Shown here: in pieces, positions 1 through 7,916 of the stretch | Layout of the letters: each line of letters begins with the position of its first letter | How positions within the stretch are numbered: the stretch's first letter is position 1 | Assembly (NCBI RefSeq): GCF_020687165.1 | Contig: NZ_JAJEQC010000008.1 | Source of the DNA: Hominenteromicrobium mulieris | Lineage (GTDB): Bacteria > Bacillota > Clostridia > Oscillospirales > Acutalibacteraceae | Strand: one strand, 5' to 3' | Length of the DNA: 64,000 bases | The notes under the pieces: generated by a model | Told to the model about the DNA's origin: nothing | What the model saw: only the letters and a program-made list of their open reading frames with translations | The model's database searches: none | Translations under genes and position numbers: made by a program

Positions 1-76
1 ATGTTCCTCATGTCTACTTTTGAAAAAGTAAAATTAAAATAAATATTTTTCGTGTCTACTTTTCTTGACTACTACA
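1..76. mobile_element. Terminal end of an insertion sequence, IS21-like (inferred)
   Basis: Two direct copies of TGTCTACTTTT lie at 11-21 and 53-63. On the minus strand they read AAAAGTAGACA, and the outermost bases would be TGTAGTAGTC starting at 76. Repeated short motifs inside an end that begins with TGT are typical of IS21-family termini; the family assignment is from memory and inference. The surface-protein frame to the right loses similarity to its repeats exactly here. The transposase genes would lie left of the window. Confidence 0.5.
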
Positions 77-2028
77 AAGACATACGCCGTGCCTTCGCAA
101 AGCTCGTTATCATACCAGCCTGCAAACGTGAAGTTTGTGGGTACACCGTCCGGTCTTGTCAGGGGGGTGTATGTCACATCGGAAATATCCTGCTGATACT
201 TGCGGCTTTCGGTTTTTTCTGCCTTACCGCCGTTAAAGAAACTGATGTCATAAGAGTTACGGGTGTAGTAGAACTTTGCACCATCATAATCATTACCAAT
301 ACTCGTACTTACCTTTTTGTTAAAAGTAAAACCTGTAATCGGATACTGATCTTCTTTTGTTACAGTATAACCCGTACCAGGGCTTGTATCCGAATGATGC
401 AGTTTATACTGAACTCCATTATAGGTTGTAGTGCCACTCTCACCGGGGAGAACTTCCACATAATAATATGCAGTCTCACTACCATAACCGGTCTTCGGTC
501 CATAGAATTTCGCACCATTCAATGGCATGGTATCAATATTTACTTGATATGGACCTCCGGACGGATTAACAGCCCAAGTGCTGCTTCCTTGATATGTAGG
601 CCATTTATCGCTGATATTCGCGCCATGTTTTGCATGAATGGTTAAGCCTGTGATTTCAGTATAGCATTTTTCGTTATGCTGGTGTTCTTCTTTATTACAC
701 CACAGTCCGCAAAGGAAGCCATGTTTATGTTCTTCTTTATTGCAAGTAAAGTTCATAAACTTCACGTCGTAAATATTTCTCTTATAATAAACATTTACGA
801 TTGTGGAGCCGTCACCGGCAATGGTCTTCTGCGTAATTTCCTGTGCGGTAAATCCCTCATAGTTTTTAGCTTGAGCTTTTGTCTCCGTACCGGTTGTACC
901 GGTTTCTCTTACGGACTCTTCCAGCGTATAGTTGTCATCATCCGCATTTTCCTGCCAATGGATAACGGTGTATTCCGTTTTGGAATTGGCTTTCCAGTGT
1001 GCGGTGACGGTAGCTTTTGCGGAAACAGATGTTACTTTCTGACCGTCGATATACCAACCGTCAAATGTATAGCCGCTGCGGGTCGGCACCTGCGAAAGCG
1101 TCAGTGTTTTGCCCGGTTCGCAGAATACGGATTGAACATAGCTGCCGCCGTCAGTATCGAACTTGACCCAGAAGCCGCTTTCGATAACAGGATAAACCAT
1201 TGTGACGATTTCGTCTTTTGCAAACGTAACCGTAGTGGCTTCACCGTTCGGCACTGTGCTCCAACCAACAACGTGACTTTCGGCATCCAGCATAAGGTTC
1301 ACTGTGTTTTCTGCCGCTTCCAAATCAGAAGAGCTGACAGCAGTCTCCGCTTCGCCCTCAGCCGTATAGCAAACAGACGAACCGTCCCTGTTCATGAAGT
1401 ACACATAGCGAACATCCTCAAACTTCGCCGTAAGTTTTACGGTCGCACCGCCGGTTACGGAAGTAATTTTGCCAAAACCTTCAAAGAGATTGTCGCTTTC
1501 ATCGTACCACCCAACAAAACGTGCATTGTCTTTTTTGGGTGCAGGCGGCTCGAGGAGCTCTTCGCCTGCGGCGACGGTCTGCTTCCACTCGGTCAGTTCC
1601 TTGCCATCTGCATCATCTGCATCATAGAAACGGTAGGTATCGACCTTGGGCTTCTCGTCGTCCGGACGCAGCATAGTCATTGCAATGCCCGTTTCCGCGC
1701 TCTGTTTCGCCGGTGCAGTTCCCTCTGCACCTGCGGCGGGGGTCGCCTGTGCTTCCACTTCAACGGGAGCCGGGGTCTCTACCGGGGCAGGAGTAGGCGT
1801 CTCCTCCGGGGCGGGAGTGGGTGTCTCCTCCGGAGCTGCGGTCTCCTCCGGGGTTGCGGTCTCCTCGGGCGCAGGCGTCTCGTCAACGACCGGCGCTCCC
1901 CCCTGCATAACATCCCCTGTTGCAGTGTAGGTGTTTGTTTCCTCATCACTCATTGCAAACGCGCCCGTAGGACATGCCGAAACCAGCATACATGCGCTCA
2001 GCAACACGGCGATGATCTTCTTTTTCAT
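34..2028 (-). CDS. Surface protein with InlB-type repeats, truncated by an IS end
   Basis: Secreted cell-surface protein, probably for adhesion or wall association; function is inferred. A signal peptide (MKKKIIAVLLSAC...) precedes a Pro/Thr/Glu-rich spacer of about residues 45-100 made of PAPEETPTP-like units. Next come several InlB/Listeria-Bacteroides-type repeats, recognisable by GYTFDGWY and FAGWYD, a MucBP-like stretch and a Cys/His-rich EEHxHxxxCY segment. The ATG at 2028 is chosen because GGAGG lies just upstream; an in-frame TTG at 2043 overlaps that site. From position 76 downward the frame reads IS sequence (VVVKKSRHEKYLF), so the C-terminus, where a sorting signal would be expected, is missing. 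A VSAC motif in the leader also allows a lipoprotein. Confidence 0.75.
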   Translation of the reverse strand: MKKKIIAVLLSACMLVSACPTGAFAMSDEETNTYTATGDVMQGGAPVVDETPAPEETATPEETAAPEETPTPAPEETPTPAPVETPAPVEVEAQATPAAGAEGTAPAKQSAETGIAMTMLRPDDEKPKVDTYRFYDADDADGKELTEWKQTVAAGEELLEPPAPKKDNARFVGWYDESDNLFEGFGKITSVTGGATVKLTAKFEDVRYVYFMNRDGSSVCYTAEGEAETAVSSSDLEAAENTVNLMLDAESHVVGWSTVPNGEATTVTFAKDEIVTMVYPVIESGFWVKFDTDGGSYVQSVFCEPGKTLTLSQVPTRSGYTFDGWYIDGQKVTSVSAKATVTAHWKANSKTEYTVIHWQENADDDNYTLEESVRETGTTGTETKAQAKNYEGFTAQEITQKTIAGDGSTIVNVYYKRNIYDVKFMNFTCNKEEHKHGFLCGLWCNKEEHQHNEKCYTEITGLTIHAKHGANISDKWPTYQGSSTWAVNPSGGPYQVNIDTMPLNGAKFYGPKTGYGSETAYYYVEVLPGESGTTTYNGVQYKLHHSDTSPGTGYTVTKEDQYPITGFTFNKKVSTSIGNDYDGAKFYYTRNSYDISFFNGGKAEKTESRKYQQDISDVTYTPLTRPDGVPTNFTFAGWYDNELCEGTAYVFVVVKKSRHEKYLF

Positions 2029-2095
2029 AGTGTTTTCCTCCAATCCTGTGATTTGTCCGTTTTATAACAAATATGGATTCCTAAATTGATGTGTG

Positions 2096-2449
2096 TTACT
2101 GTGCCAAAACCGTTTCCATTTGGATGAGCAGCTCCAGCACACTGCGGAACGCGGCCTCTTTGCCGCCTTTTGTCCACCGCAGTCTCCCCTGCCAGCTGTA
2201 ATTCTGGCGGAACAGGATGTCCAGTTCAAACGTGGGTGTTTCCGTACATTTTATGGGAGAAGCTTTCGGCGCGCCGCCTGTATCCAGCTGCTCTTCCAAA
2301 AGCAGGATCAGGCGTGAAAGACTTCGGAATAGGGTTTCCTCCGGGAGCGTCCCGCCGGAGACCCTGCCGCGGATGACACCGTCCTCCGCTTCATCCACAA
2401 AGATACGGAAGGTCTCTGTGCCGATCGGTAGCATACGATTTTCTTTCAC
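2096..2449 (-). CDS. Conserved small protein of unknown function
   Basis: A 117-residue soluble protein with no signal peptide or membrane span. It begins at a GTG preceded by GGGAGGGG. The sequence looks like a compact alpha/beta domain with a leucine-rich helix (LSRLILLLEEQL) and a C-terminal helix (SVLELLIQMETVL). I do not recognise the family. It lies downstream of the BTAD regulator, separated by a strong terminator, so it is probably transcribed on its own. Confidence 0.6.
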   Translation of the reverse strand: MKENRMLPIGTETFRIFVDEAEDGVIRGRVSGGTLPEETLFRSLSRLILLLEEQLDTGGAPKASPIKCTETPTFELDILFRQNYSWQGRLRWTKGGKEAAFRSVLELLIQMETVLAQ

Positions 2450-2532
2450 CTAACCCCTCCCTTTTGTATTTTGTGATTCTATTTTACACAAAGGTGCTAT
2501 GAGAACGCTATGATTAAGAAGTTTTTTCATAG

Positions 2533-2582
2533 AAAAACGACCCATTTTCTCATAAAAAAAGAAAATAGGTCGTAGTTTTTTT
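2533..2582 (-). terminator. Terminator of the BTAD regulator gene
   Basis: The arms ACGACC-ATTTTC and GAAAAT-AGGTCGT flank a short loop, with T runs on both sides. On the minus strand it lies about 45 bases after the regulator stop codon and is followed by TTTTTC. Confidence 0.75.
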
Positions 2583-2627
2583 GTCAACTATGTTGAGTCA
2601 ACCGGTTTATTTTTTCAGGTGACGGTT

Positions 2628-3941
2628 TTAGGCCTTTCGGCGCTCCGTTTTCTCCGTTGCTTTTTCTTCTGCGCGCATATGTATGTGACGCAGGTCGAGC
2701 GATTTAAAGGTGTAGGTCGCACCGCTTTTCGGGTATTCCTTTTGGAACCGATTGAACACACGGCGGGAAACGAGCCCGCCGTTTTCGCCGGTCGCACCCG
2801 GCAGCAGCACCCAAAACTGGTTTGCGCCCACCTTTGTGAACGGGTCGCCCGCGCGCAGTTCGTTTAAAAGCGTCACTTCCATCTGCTTCATATATACGGC
2901 GCGCTTTTCCGGGTCTATCGAGCGGTTTGCAAGCCGCACAATCATCAACGCCGCAGGGGTATCGTTTCGGCGCATCTCGCGCACATGCAGATTTACAATC
3001 TCGCGGAAAACGTTGTTATCGCAGCAAAACGCACCGGTTTCCTGTTCTTTTTCAAGCAGGAACGTTTGAATATCGTCTTCACTCGTCTCGCTGCCGTAAA
3101 TCTCCTGCACCGCAAGCGCCTTCTGCGCCTCCAGCTCCGCCGAAGGCGAAACACCGTAGACCTCCCGGTACAGCGAAGCGATGTAATCATAGTGTTCCAG
3201 CGCTTTTTTCGGGTTTTTGTTTTTTATGAGCGCCTGCATCAAAAACACGCTGAATTCCTCTGCGGCGGGATCTAAACGGATAACGCCCGTGCATAGCTTT
3301 TCCGCATCCGTAATGCGTCCGAGCTTCAAAAGGCGATCCACCGCCGCGCGACATAGGCGCGTATAAAGCGAGCGGTAATACGTGTTGAGGTTGATGCACC
3401 AGAACTCCGCTGCGCTTTCCGTGAGAAAATCGCCGGTGTAAAGCGCCACGGCTTTCTGCGCCAGGGCAACCGATTTTTCCATATCTTCTTCGGCAAGCGC
3501 TGCCTTTGCAAGTGTTTCAAATTGCTCCACGTCAAGCTGCGTCTCGCGATCCGGCGCCCAGCGATAATAGCCTTTTTCGTTATGGATGATAACCTTTGCG
3601 TGCGTAAAGCCGAGCTCTGCCAGCGCAGCCCTTGCGCGGCTGACATTATTTTGCAGCGTGCTTAACGGGTTATCGTTTTCGGCTTCCGGCCACAGCAGGT
3701 CGATGAGCTCCTGCGCGGAAACACCGCGGTTTCTGTTCAGAATAAGGTATGCCGTAAGCGTCCACAGTCTTCTGGAACGTCCCGTGAGGCTCACGGCGTG
3801 CGGAACCTCCATACCTTCCTGCTTTAAGGTAAACTTGCCGAACATGGTCACATCGATCTTCGGCACAACCTGTATCGTTTCACCGTTCTGTGCTTCACAC
3901 GGCAGCCCGGTGGTTTCAATTTCTTTCGCTGTTCGACTCAT
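2628..3941 (-). CDS. BTAD/SARP-like transcriptional regulator with a GGDEF-like C-terminus
   Basis: Cytoplasmic DNA-binding regulator of 437 residues. Residues about 28-125 form an OmpR/SARP-type winged helix (DVTMFGKFTLK ... SLTGRSRRLWTLTAYLILN ... VSAQELIDLLWP). Residues about 135-275 form a bacterial transcriptional activation domain (BTAD) of TPR-like helices (YTGDFL, ALEHYDYIASLYREVYGVSP). The C-terminal part contains DPFTKVGANQFWVLLPGA, which resembles the substrate-binding strand of a diguanylate cyclase but has no GGDEF active-site motif, so it is probably a sensory or structural remnant. The gene lies between the pilus-like operon and a small unknown gene. Targets cannot be read from sequence. 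No glycine-rich ATPase domain as in large AfsR proteins. Confidence 0.8.
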   Translation of the reverse strand: MSRTAKEIETTGLPCEAQNGETIQVVPKIDVTMFGKFTLKQEGMEVPHAVSLTGRSRRLWTLTAYLILNRNRGVSAQELIDLLWPEAENDNPLSTLQNNVSRARAALAELGFTHAKVIIHNEKGYYRWAPDRETQLDVEQFETLAKAALAEEDMEKSVALAQKAVALYTGDFLTESAAEFWCINLNTYYRSLYTRLCRAAVDRLLKLGRITDAEKLCTGVIRLDPAAEEFSVFLMQALIKNKNPKKALEHYDYIASLYREVYGVSPSAELEAQKALAVQEIYGSETSEDDIQTFLLEKEQETGAFCCDNNVFREIVNLHVREMRRNDTPAALMIVRLANRSIDPEKRAVYMKQMEVTLLNELRAGDPFTKVGANQFWVLLPGATGENGGLVSRRVFNRFQKEYPKSGATYTFKSLDLRHIHMRAEEKATEKTERRKA

Positions 3942-4034
3942 GAACGGTTCATCTCCCTCTTTCAGAAATAACGGTTCAAAATATCACCCCGGCTATTGCG
4001 AAAAAATAATATTCCGAACTTGTTCTTTTCATAA

Positions 4035-4062
4035 AGTATAGCACACTTCACGGTATTTGTAA
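4035..4062 (-). promoter_or_regulatory. Promoter of the BTAD regulator gene
   Basis: On the minus strand TTACAA (4057-4062) and TATACT (4035-4040) are separated by 16 bases, upstream of the regulator start at 3941. Confidence 0.55.
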
Positions 4063-4161
4063 TCCACCGAAAGGTGGAAAATGCGATTTTTCTCATAAGA
4101 ATTTGCTTTTTTGTCGGAGAAAATACCTTTTTGGGCGAAAGGTCGCGCTAAAAACTATGAC

Positions 4162-5229
4162 TTAAAGTAATTGCAGACGTTTTTGCATCGTCTCATAGTT
4201 CGTGCAGTAGTAAAGCGCCGTCTCCTCTGTGATGCGCTTTTGCCGTACAAGGTCCGCAAGCGCCATGTCCATGGTGCGCATACCCTGCGCCGCGCCGGAA
4301 GCGATGGCGGCATCGAGCTGATGCGTTTTGCTTTCGCGGATCATATTGCGTATCGCGAGTGTGGAATACATGATTTCAAACACCGGGATGGGTGTGCCGT
4401 CCATACCGGGCACGAGCTGCTGACTGATGACCGCCTGCAAAACCATGGAAAGCTGTAAGCGGATCTGCGCCTGCTGGTTCGGCGGAAATGCGTCGATGAT
4501 GCGGTCAATCGTATTGGCCGCGCCGGTGGTGTGCAGGCTCGAAAGCAATAGCTGCCCCGTTTCGGCGGCGGTCATCGCGACCTCCATTGTCTCTTTGTCG
4601 CGCATTTCGCCGAGCAAAATCACGTCCGGGCTTTCGCGCAGTGCACTGCGCAAAGCGGCGACGTAGCTCGGGCAGTCGCAGCCGATCTCGCGTTGGCTCA
4701 CAATGCACTTATCGTGGCGATGGATGTACTCTACCGGATCCTCGAGCGTCAGAATATGTCCCGTGCGCGTACGATTGATCTCGTTGATGATACACGCGAG
4801 CGTTGTGGACTTACCGCTGCCCGCTGATCCCGTAACGAGCACGATGCCTTTTTTCATCTGTGCCGCGCGCATGACCTCCGGCGGAATGTGCGCTTCTTCG
4901 GCCGTAGGCAGACCGAAGCGGATAACGCGCACCACGGCGGCAATGCTGCCGCGCTGGCGGAACAGATTCACACGGAAGCGTCCCGTACCGCTGAGCGAGA
5001 ACGAAAAATCGTCATCGGTCGCACTACCGTTTAAGCAGTGCGGCTCACGCGCGGCAAGACGATAGATTTCCGCTGCGAATGCTTCGGTCTTTTCGGGCGT
5101 GAAGGCGCCGTCCGCCGTTTCACGCTGCTGTTCGCCGCGCACCTTATACGTCAGCGGCAGGCCCGCCACCACGAAAATATCGGAAGCGCCGCGCTCCACG
5201 GCACTTTTCAAAATTTCAGTCATATTCAT
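4162..5229 (-). CDS. PilT-like type IV pilus retraction ATPase
   Basis: Hexameric secretion-type ATPase of 355 residues, the usual PilT length. It shows Walker A (GSAGSGKST, about residue 136), an Asp box (LTLEDPVEYIH), Walker B (DVILLGEMRD) and a His box (LSSLHTTGAANTIDRIID), followed by the PilT-like stretch QLSMVLQAVISQQLVP. PilT normally powers pilus retraction at the inner face of the membrane. It is the last gene of a run with a PilC-like platform and four short anchored proteins. No PilB-type assembly ATPase is seen nearby, so here it may act alone or with a partner encoded elsewhere. I leave out a symbol because the biological role of this locus is unclear. Confidence 0.85.
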   Translation of the reverse strand: MNMTEILKSAVERGASDIFVVAGLPLTYKVRGEQQRETADGAFTPEKTEAFAAEIYRLAAREPHCLNGSATDDDFSFSLSGTGRFRVNLFRQRGSIAAVVRVIRFGLPTAEEAHIPPEVMRAAQMKKGIVLVTGSAGSGKSTTLACIINEINRTRTGHILTLEDPVEYIHRHDKCIVSQREIGCDCPSYVAALRSALRESPDVILLGEMRDKETMEVAMTAAETGQLLLSSLHTTGAANTIDRIIDAFPPNQQAQIRLQLSMVLQAVISQQLVPGMDGTPIPVFEIMYSTLAIRNMIRESKTHQLDAAIASGAAQGMRTMDMALADLVRQKRITEETALYYCTNYETMQKRLQLL

Positions 5230-5244
5230 TGTACTCCGCCTTTC

Positions 5245-5628
5245 TTACCCGAGGTTCAGGGAGTCATCCGGCTGCCAGCGCGCTGTGCAGCGCCATTTTG
5301 CAATCTCATAGCTGCCGTTTATCTTATTTAAGCAGATCTCAAGCTGCATGTTGCCGCGCGTGATTTCCGTTTTGAGCGTGGTTTCGGTCTCTTCGGTGTT
5401 TTCCGGCAGATCTCCCGCGCCCTTTAAATACGCATCTGCTTCGGAAAGCCAGTCTTGCCCGGCGTTTTCGCAGGCATACAGCACTTCCACGTGCTCGCCG
5501 TAGCGCTCTGCGGCACGGCGATCGGATACGGCAGAGGACACCGTAAGCACGCCGAAAATGGCGACGCACAGCACAACGACCGCGAACAGCACCGCGATGC
5601 TGCCGATGCGGAATCGATTTCGGCTCAT
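5245..5628 (-). CDS. Short single-span pilin-like protein
   Basis: A 127-residue protein with one N-terminal membrane span (SIAVLFAVVVLCVAIFGVL) after a basic lead (MSRNRFR), then a predicted extracytoplasmic part with two cysteines. The topology matches pseudopilins, but no clear prepilin peptidase site with Glu at +5 is present. The ATG at 5628 is chosen because GAAGGAGG lies just upstream and the start overlaps the preceding stop as ATGA. It lies 15 bases upstream of the PilT-like gene. Function is inferred from context only. Confidence 0.65.
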   Translation of the reverse strand: MSRNRFRIGSIAVLFAVVVLCVAIFGVLTVSSAVSDRRAAERYGEHVEVLYACENAGQDWLSEADAYLKGAGDLPENTEETETTLKTEITRGNMQLEICLNKINGSYEIAKWRCTARWQPDDSLNLG

Positions 5629-6050
5629 GGCGTTCCCTCCTTCGGCTGGTAGCACCGTACATTCAGCGCATAAATTTCTTTATCCTGCTCCGCCGTGTAC
5701 GCCGTGATTTTCCCGGCATACAACGCTCCCGTTTCGGTCTCGGCGGCGGTCACTTCGGTTTTTATATAATAGTAAGCGTCCGCTTCCGCACAGCTTGTCA
5801 TATCTTTTGTGAAATATGCCATTTCGCCGTTTTCGGGGATCTCTCCCGCGCGAAACTCCTCTGCGGCGCTGCGGCACAGCGCAATGCCTGCGCTTTCCCT
5901 CGCCGCTTCATCGCTGATGACGGCCGCGCGCAGGAACACGCACGCAATGACACCGCAGCACGCGACAAATGCCAGAACAAACACAAGCAGCGGGGTCATA
6001 AAGCCCATGCGGTGACGCGTTTCACTGCGCTTTTCCTCGTAATCTATCAT
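5625..6050 (-). CDS. Short single-span pilin-like protein
   Basis: A 141-residue protein with a charged N-terminus, one membrane span (PLLVFVLAFVACCGVIACVFL) and a predicted extracytoplasmic domain. The sequence RMGFMTP before the span resembles the Gly-Phe cleavage site of prepilins, but the conserved Glu at +5 is replaced by a hydrophobic residue. The start overlaps the stop of the DUF4860 gene (ATGA), which suggests translational coupling. Likely a minor pilin-like part of the same apparatus; function inferred from context. Confidence 0.65.
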   Translation of the reverse strand: MIDYEEKRSETRHRMGFMTPLLVFVLAFVACCGVIACVFLRAAVISDEAARESAGIALCRSAAEEFRAGEIPENGEMAYFTKDMTSCAEADAYYYIKTEVTAAETETGALYAGKITAYTAEQDKEIYALNVRCYQPKEGTP

Positions 6051-6511
6051 GCCGCGCCACCTCCGTCACAATACGCGCCGGCGGTCATGCCGTCCGCAGT
6101 GATCGTTAAAAGCCCGTTTTCCGAAAGCTCGGCTTTAAACGTTTTAAGGTCGCACAGCTTTTCGGCGTTATTGGGGTCGATCTCCGCCGTGACCCGTGAA
6201 AACTCCGTGCGCAGCGCGTTTTCATATAAATAGATGCGCGTTTCGAAGTCGCTTTCCGGCTCGCGCAGGCACACCGCCGGGCCCTCCGGGCCGTCGATCA
6301 GGCGGATGTTCCCTTTGCCGCCGCACGCTGCCGTTTGGCTTTGAATATACGAAAGCGCGCTGCGCTGCTTTGCGTGTGCGTCGCGGGCATCCATCGTATC
6401 GGAATACAGCCGCGCGCCCGCAAGCGTCAACACCAAAAGCGATGCGATGAGCAATGCATACAGCAGAAGCAGCATCAGAGAAGTGCTGTTTCTCTTTTTC
6501 GGTTCCGTCAT
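6047..6511 (-). CDS. DUF4860 family membrane-anchored protein
   Basis: A 154-residue protein with one N-terminal span (LMLLLLYALLIASLLVLTL) and an extracytoplasmic domain carrying the stretch IYLYENALRTEFS, which I recognise as DUF4860. The family is found with PilC- and PilT-like genes in clostridia; its function is not known to me. AAGGAGG precedes the ATG. It sits in the middle of the pilus-like operon, between two other one-span proteins. Confidence 0.7.
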   Translation of the reverse strand: MTEPKKRNSTSLMLLLLYALLIASLLVLTLAGARLYSDTMDARDAHAKQRSALSYIQSQTAACGGKGNIRLIDGPEGPAVCLREPESDFETRIYLYENALRTEFSRVTAEIDPNNAEKLCDLKTFKAELSENGLLTITADGMTAGAYCDGGGAA

Positions 6512-6520
6512 GCGCCCTCC

Positions 6521-6841
6521 TTATTCCTCGCCGCGCACCAGCACCTGAACGGTCGGCAGCTGGTTATCGGCGAAAACCTCGTATGTCACGATGTATTCTT
6601 TCTTATTGACCGTAAGCCCGTAGTGCTTTTCCAAATATTCAAGGCTTTCCGGGTATGCACCCTCTAAGGTGTAGCACTCCACGGCACTGCGCAAAACGGC
6701 TTCGCGCACAGCGGCACGGCCCGTTTCGCGGATATCCTCCTGAAAAACCGGCACGCACACCGCGGTAAAAATTACCGCAAGCACCAGAATAAGCCCGACC
6801 GCGAAAAGCCGGAAGCTTACTTTTCGATTCAAAATACCCAT
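6521..6841 (-). CDS. Short single-span pseudopilin-like protein
   Basis: A 106-residue protein with a basic N-terminus (MGILNRKVSFR), one membrane span (LFAVGLILVLAVIFTAVCV) and a helical region followed by a short domain (AVECYTLEGAYPESLEYLEKHYG). Major pseudopilins of type II secretion have a similar layout, and the phrase CYTLEGAYPESLEYL resembles the GxYP region after their long helix. No classical Gly-(Phe/Met)xxxGlu cleavage site is visible. GAGGG precedes the ATG. It is the first small gene after the PilC-like gene. Confidence 0.65.
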   Translation of the reverse strand: MGILNRKVSFRLFAVGLILVLAVIFTAVCVPVFQEDIRETGRAAVREAVLRSAVECYTLEGAYPESLEYLEKHYGLTVNKKEYIVTYEVFADNQLPTVQVLVRGEE

Positions 6842-6851
6842 AACTTTTCCC

Positions 6852-7892
6852 TCAGATTGCGCTCAAAATGCCGAGCAAGGGCAGCATGACGCTTAAAAGC
6901 GTCAAACCGACAGACGCGGTGAGAAATCCGATCAAAATCGGCTCCGTGCGGTCGATGACGCTGCACAGCCCGTTTTCCGCCTCCTGCGCCGTGCGGCGCG
7001 CGAGGTTTTCCGTCACCTGCACGAGCTCGCCGCTCTGCGCACCGCCAAGCAGCATTTTGCCGTACATGGCGGGCAATATCTTTTGGTGCGCAAACGCCGT
7101 CGCAATGCCGACGCCCATCTGTGTTTCTTCACGGCATTTTTCAAGCGCTTTGTGCAGCTTTTTGTGGCGCGTCTGCTCGATGCACAGCGCAAGCGCACTG
7201 TCTTCATCCGTACCGCTCGCAAGCAAGGCGGAGAGCGTGTCCATCACCTCGGAGACCGCCAAAAGCCACGCGGCTTTGCGCGTGAAGCGGCTCGTTTCCA
7301 TTGTATTTCTGAGCTTTTCCCGACCTTTATCGGAGCGCATACCAAACGCCAAAACGAGCAAAACGATGCCCAAAAGCCCCGCAAACACCAAGCTGATGCG
7401 CCCGATGAGCGTCGCCGCGAGCACATAGGCATAGGAAGATGAAAGCAGGCTGCCCGTTAAATTGTCGTACACGCGCTCAAACATGGGCAGCACGGCGAAA
7501 ACGAGCACCGCCAGCACGCCGCACATCATCAGCATCAAAACGGCCGGGTATGTAAGGGTGCTGCGCAAACGGTCGTATAGCGCGCTTTGGCGGTCATAGT
7601 GGTCTGCAAGGCGGTCAAGCGCTTCGTCCAATCGGCCGGAAAGCTCTGCCGTACTAAAAACGCTCAAGGCGTATTCCGGGAAAACGCCGGTCTTTTCCGC
7701 CGCTGCCGAAAACGTCTCGCCCGCCGCAACCGAAAGGCTGATCTCGGTAGAAGCCTGCCGCAAGGCGGTGTCCATGCCGTCTTCCTCAAACAGGGAAGAA
7801 ACCTCCGAAAGCGACGCGCCGGAGCGCAGCAGCATTGCAAGGCTGCTGCAAAATACGCTGAGCTGTTCCTGAGTCAAAAATTTTTCTGCCAT
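6852..7892 (-). CDS. PilC/GspF-like inner-membrane platform protein
   Basis: Type II secretion F-domain protein of 346 residues, within the PilC/GspF range. Two similar helical F domains flank membrane spans: span one about residues 108-130 (AVLMLMMCGVLAVLVFAVLPMF), span two about 155-180, and a last span near the C-terminus. Such proteins anchor the assembly and retraction ATPases to the membrane. AAAGGACGAGG lies upstream of the ATG, 24 bases after the transglutaminase-like gene. With the PilT-like ATPase and four one-span proteins it forms a compact pilus/secretion-like operon. Confidence 0.85.
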   Translation of the reverse strand: MAEKFLTQEQLSVFCSSLAMLLRSGASLSEVSSLFEEDGMDTALRQASTEISLSVAAGETFSAAAEKTGVFPEYALSVFSTAELSGRLDEALDRLADHYDRQSALYDRLRSTLTYPAVLMLMMCGVLAVLVFAVLPMFERVYDNLTGSLLSSSYAYVLAATLIGRISLVFAGLLGIVLLVLAFGMRSDKGREKLRNTMETSRFTRKAAWLLAVSEVMDTLSALLASGTDEDSALALCIEQTRHKKLHKALEKCREETQMGVGIATAFAHQKILPAMYGKMLLGGAQSGELVQVTENLARRTAQEAENGLCSVIDRTEPILIGFLTASVGLTLLSVMLPLLGILSAI

Positions 7893-7916
7893 GTTCCTCG
7901 TCCTTTCGCTTTTCCT

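Noticed and set aside
676..2067. Plus-strand frame opposite the surface protein
   Set aside because: The minus-strand frame has a signal peptide, clear repeats and a ribosome binding site; the plus frame is low-complexity and Cys-rich as expected from antisense reading.
4162..5229. PilB/GspE assembly ATPase
   Set aside because: The protein is short (355 residues), lacks the N-terminal extension and zinc-binding Cys of PilB/GspE, and its motif spacing fits PilT.
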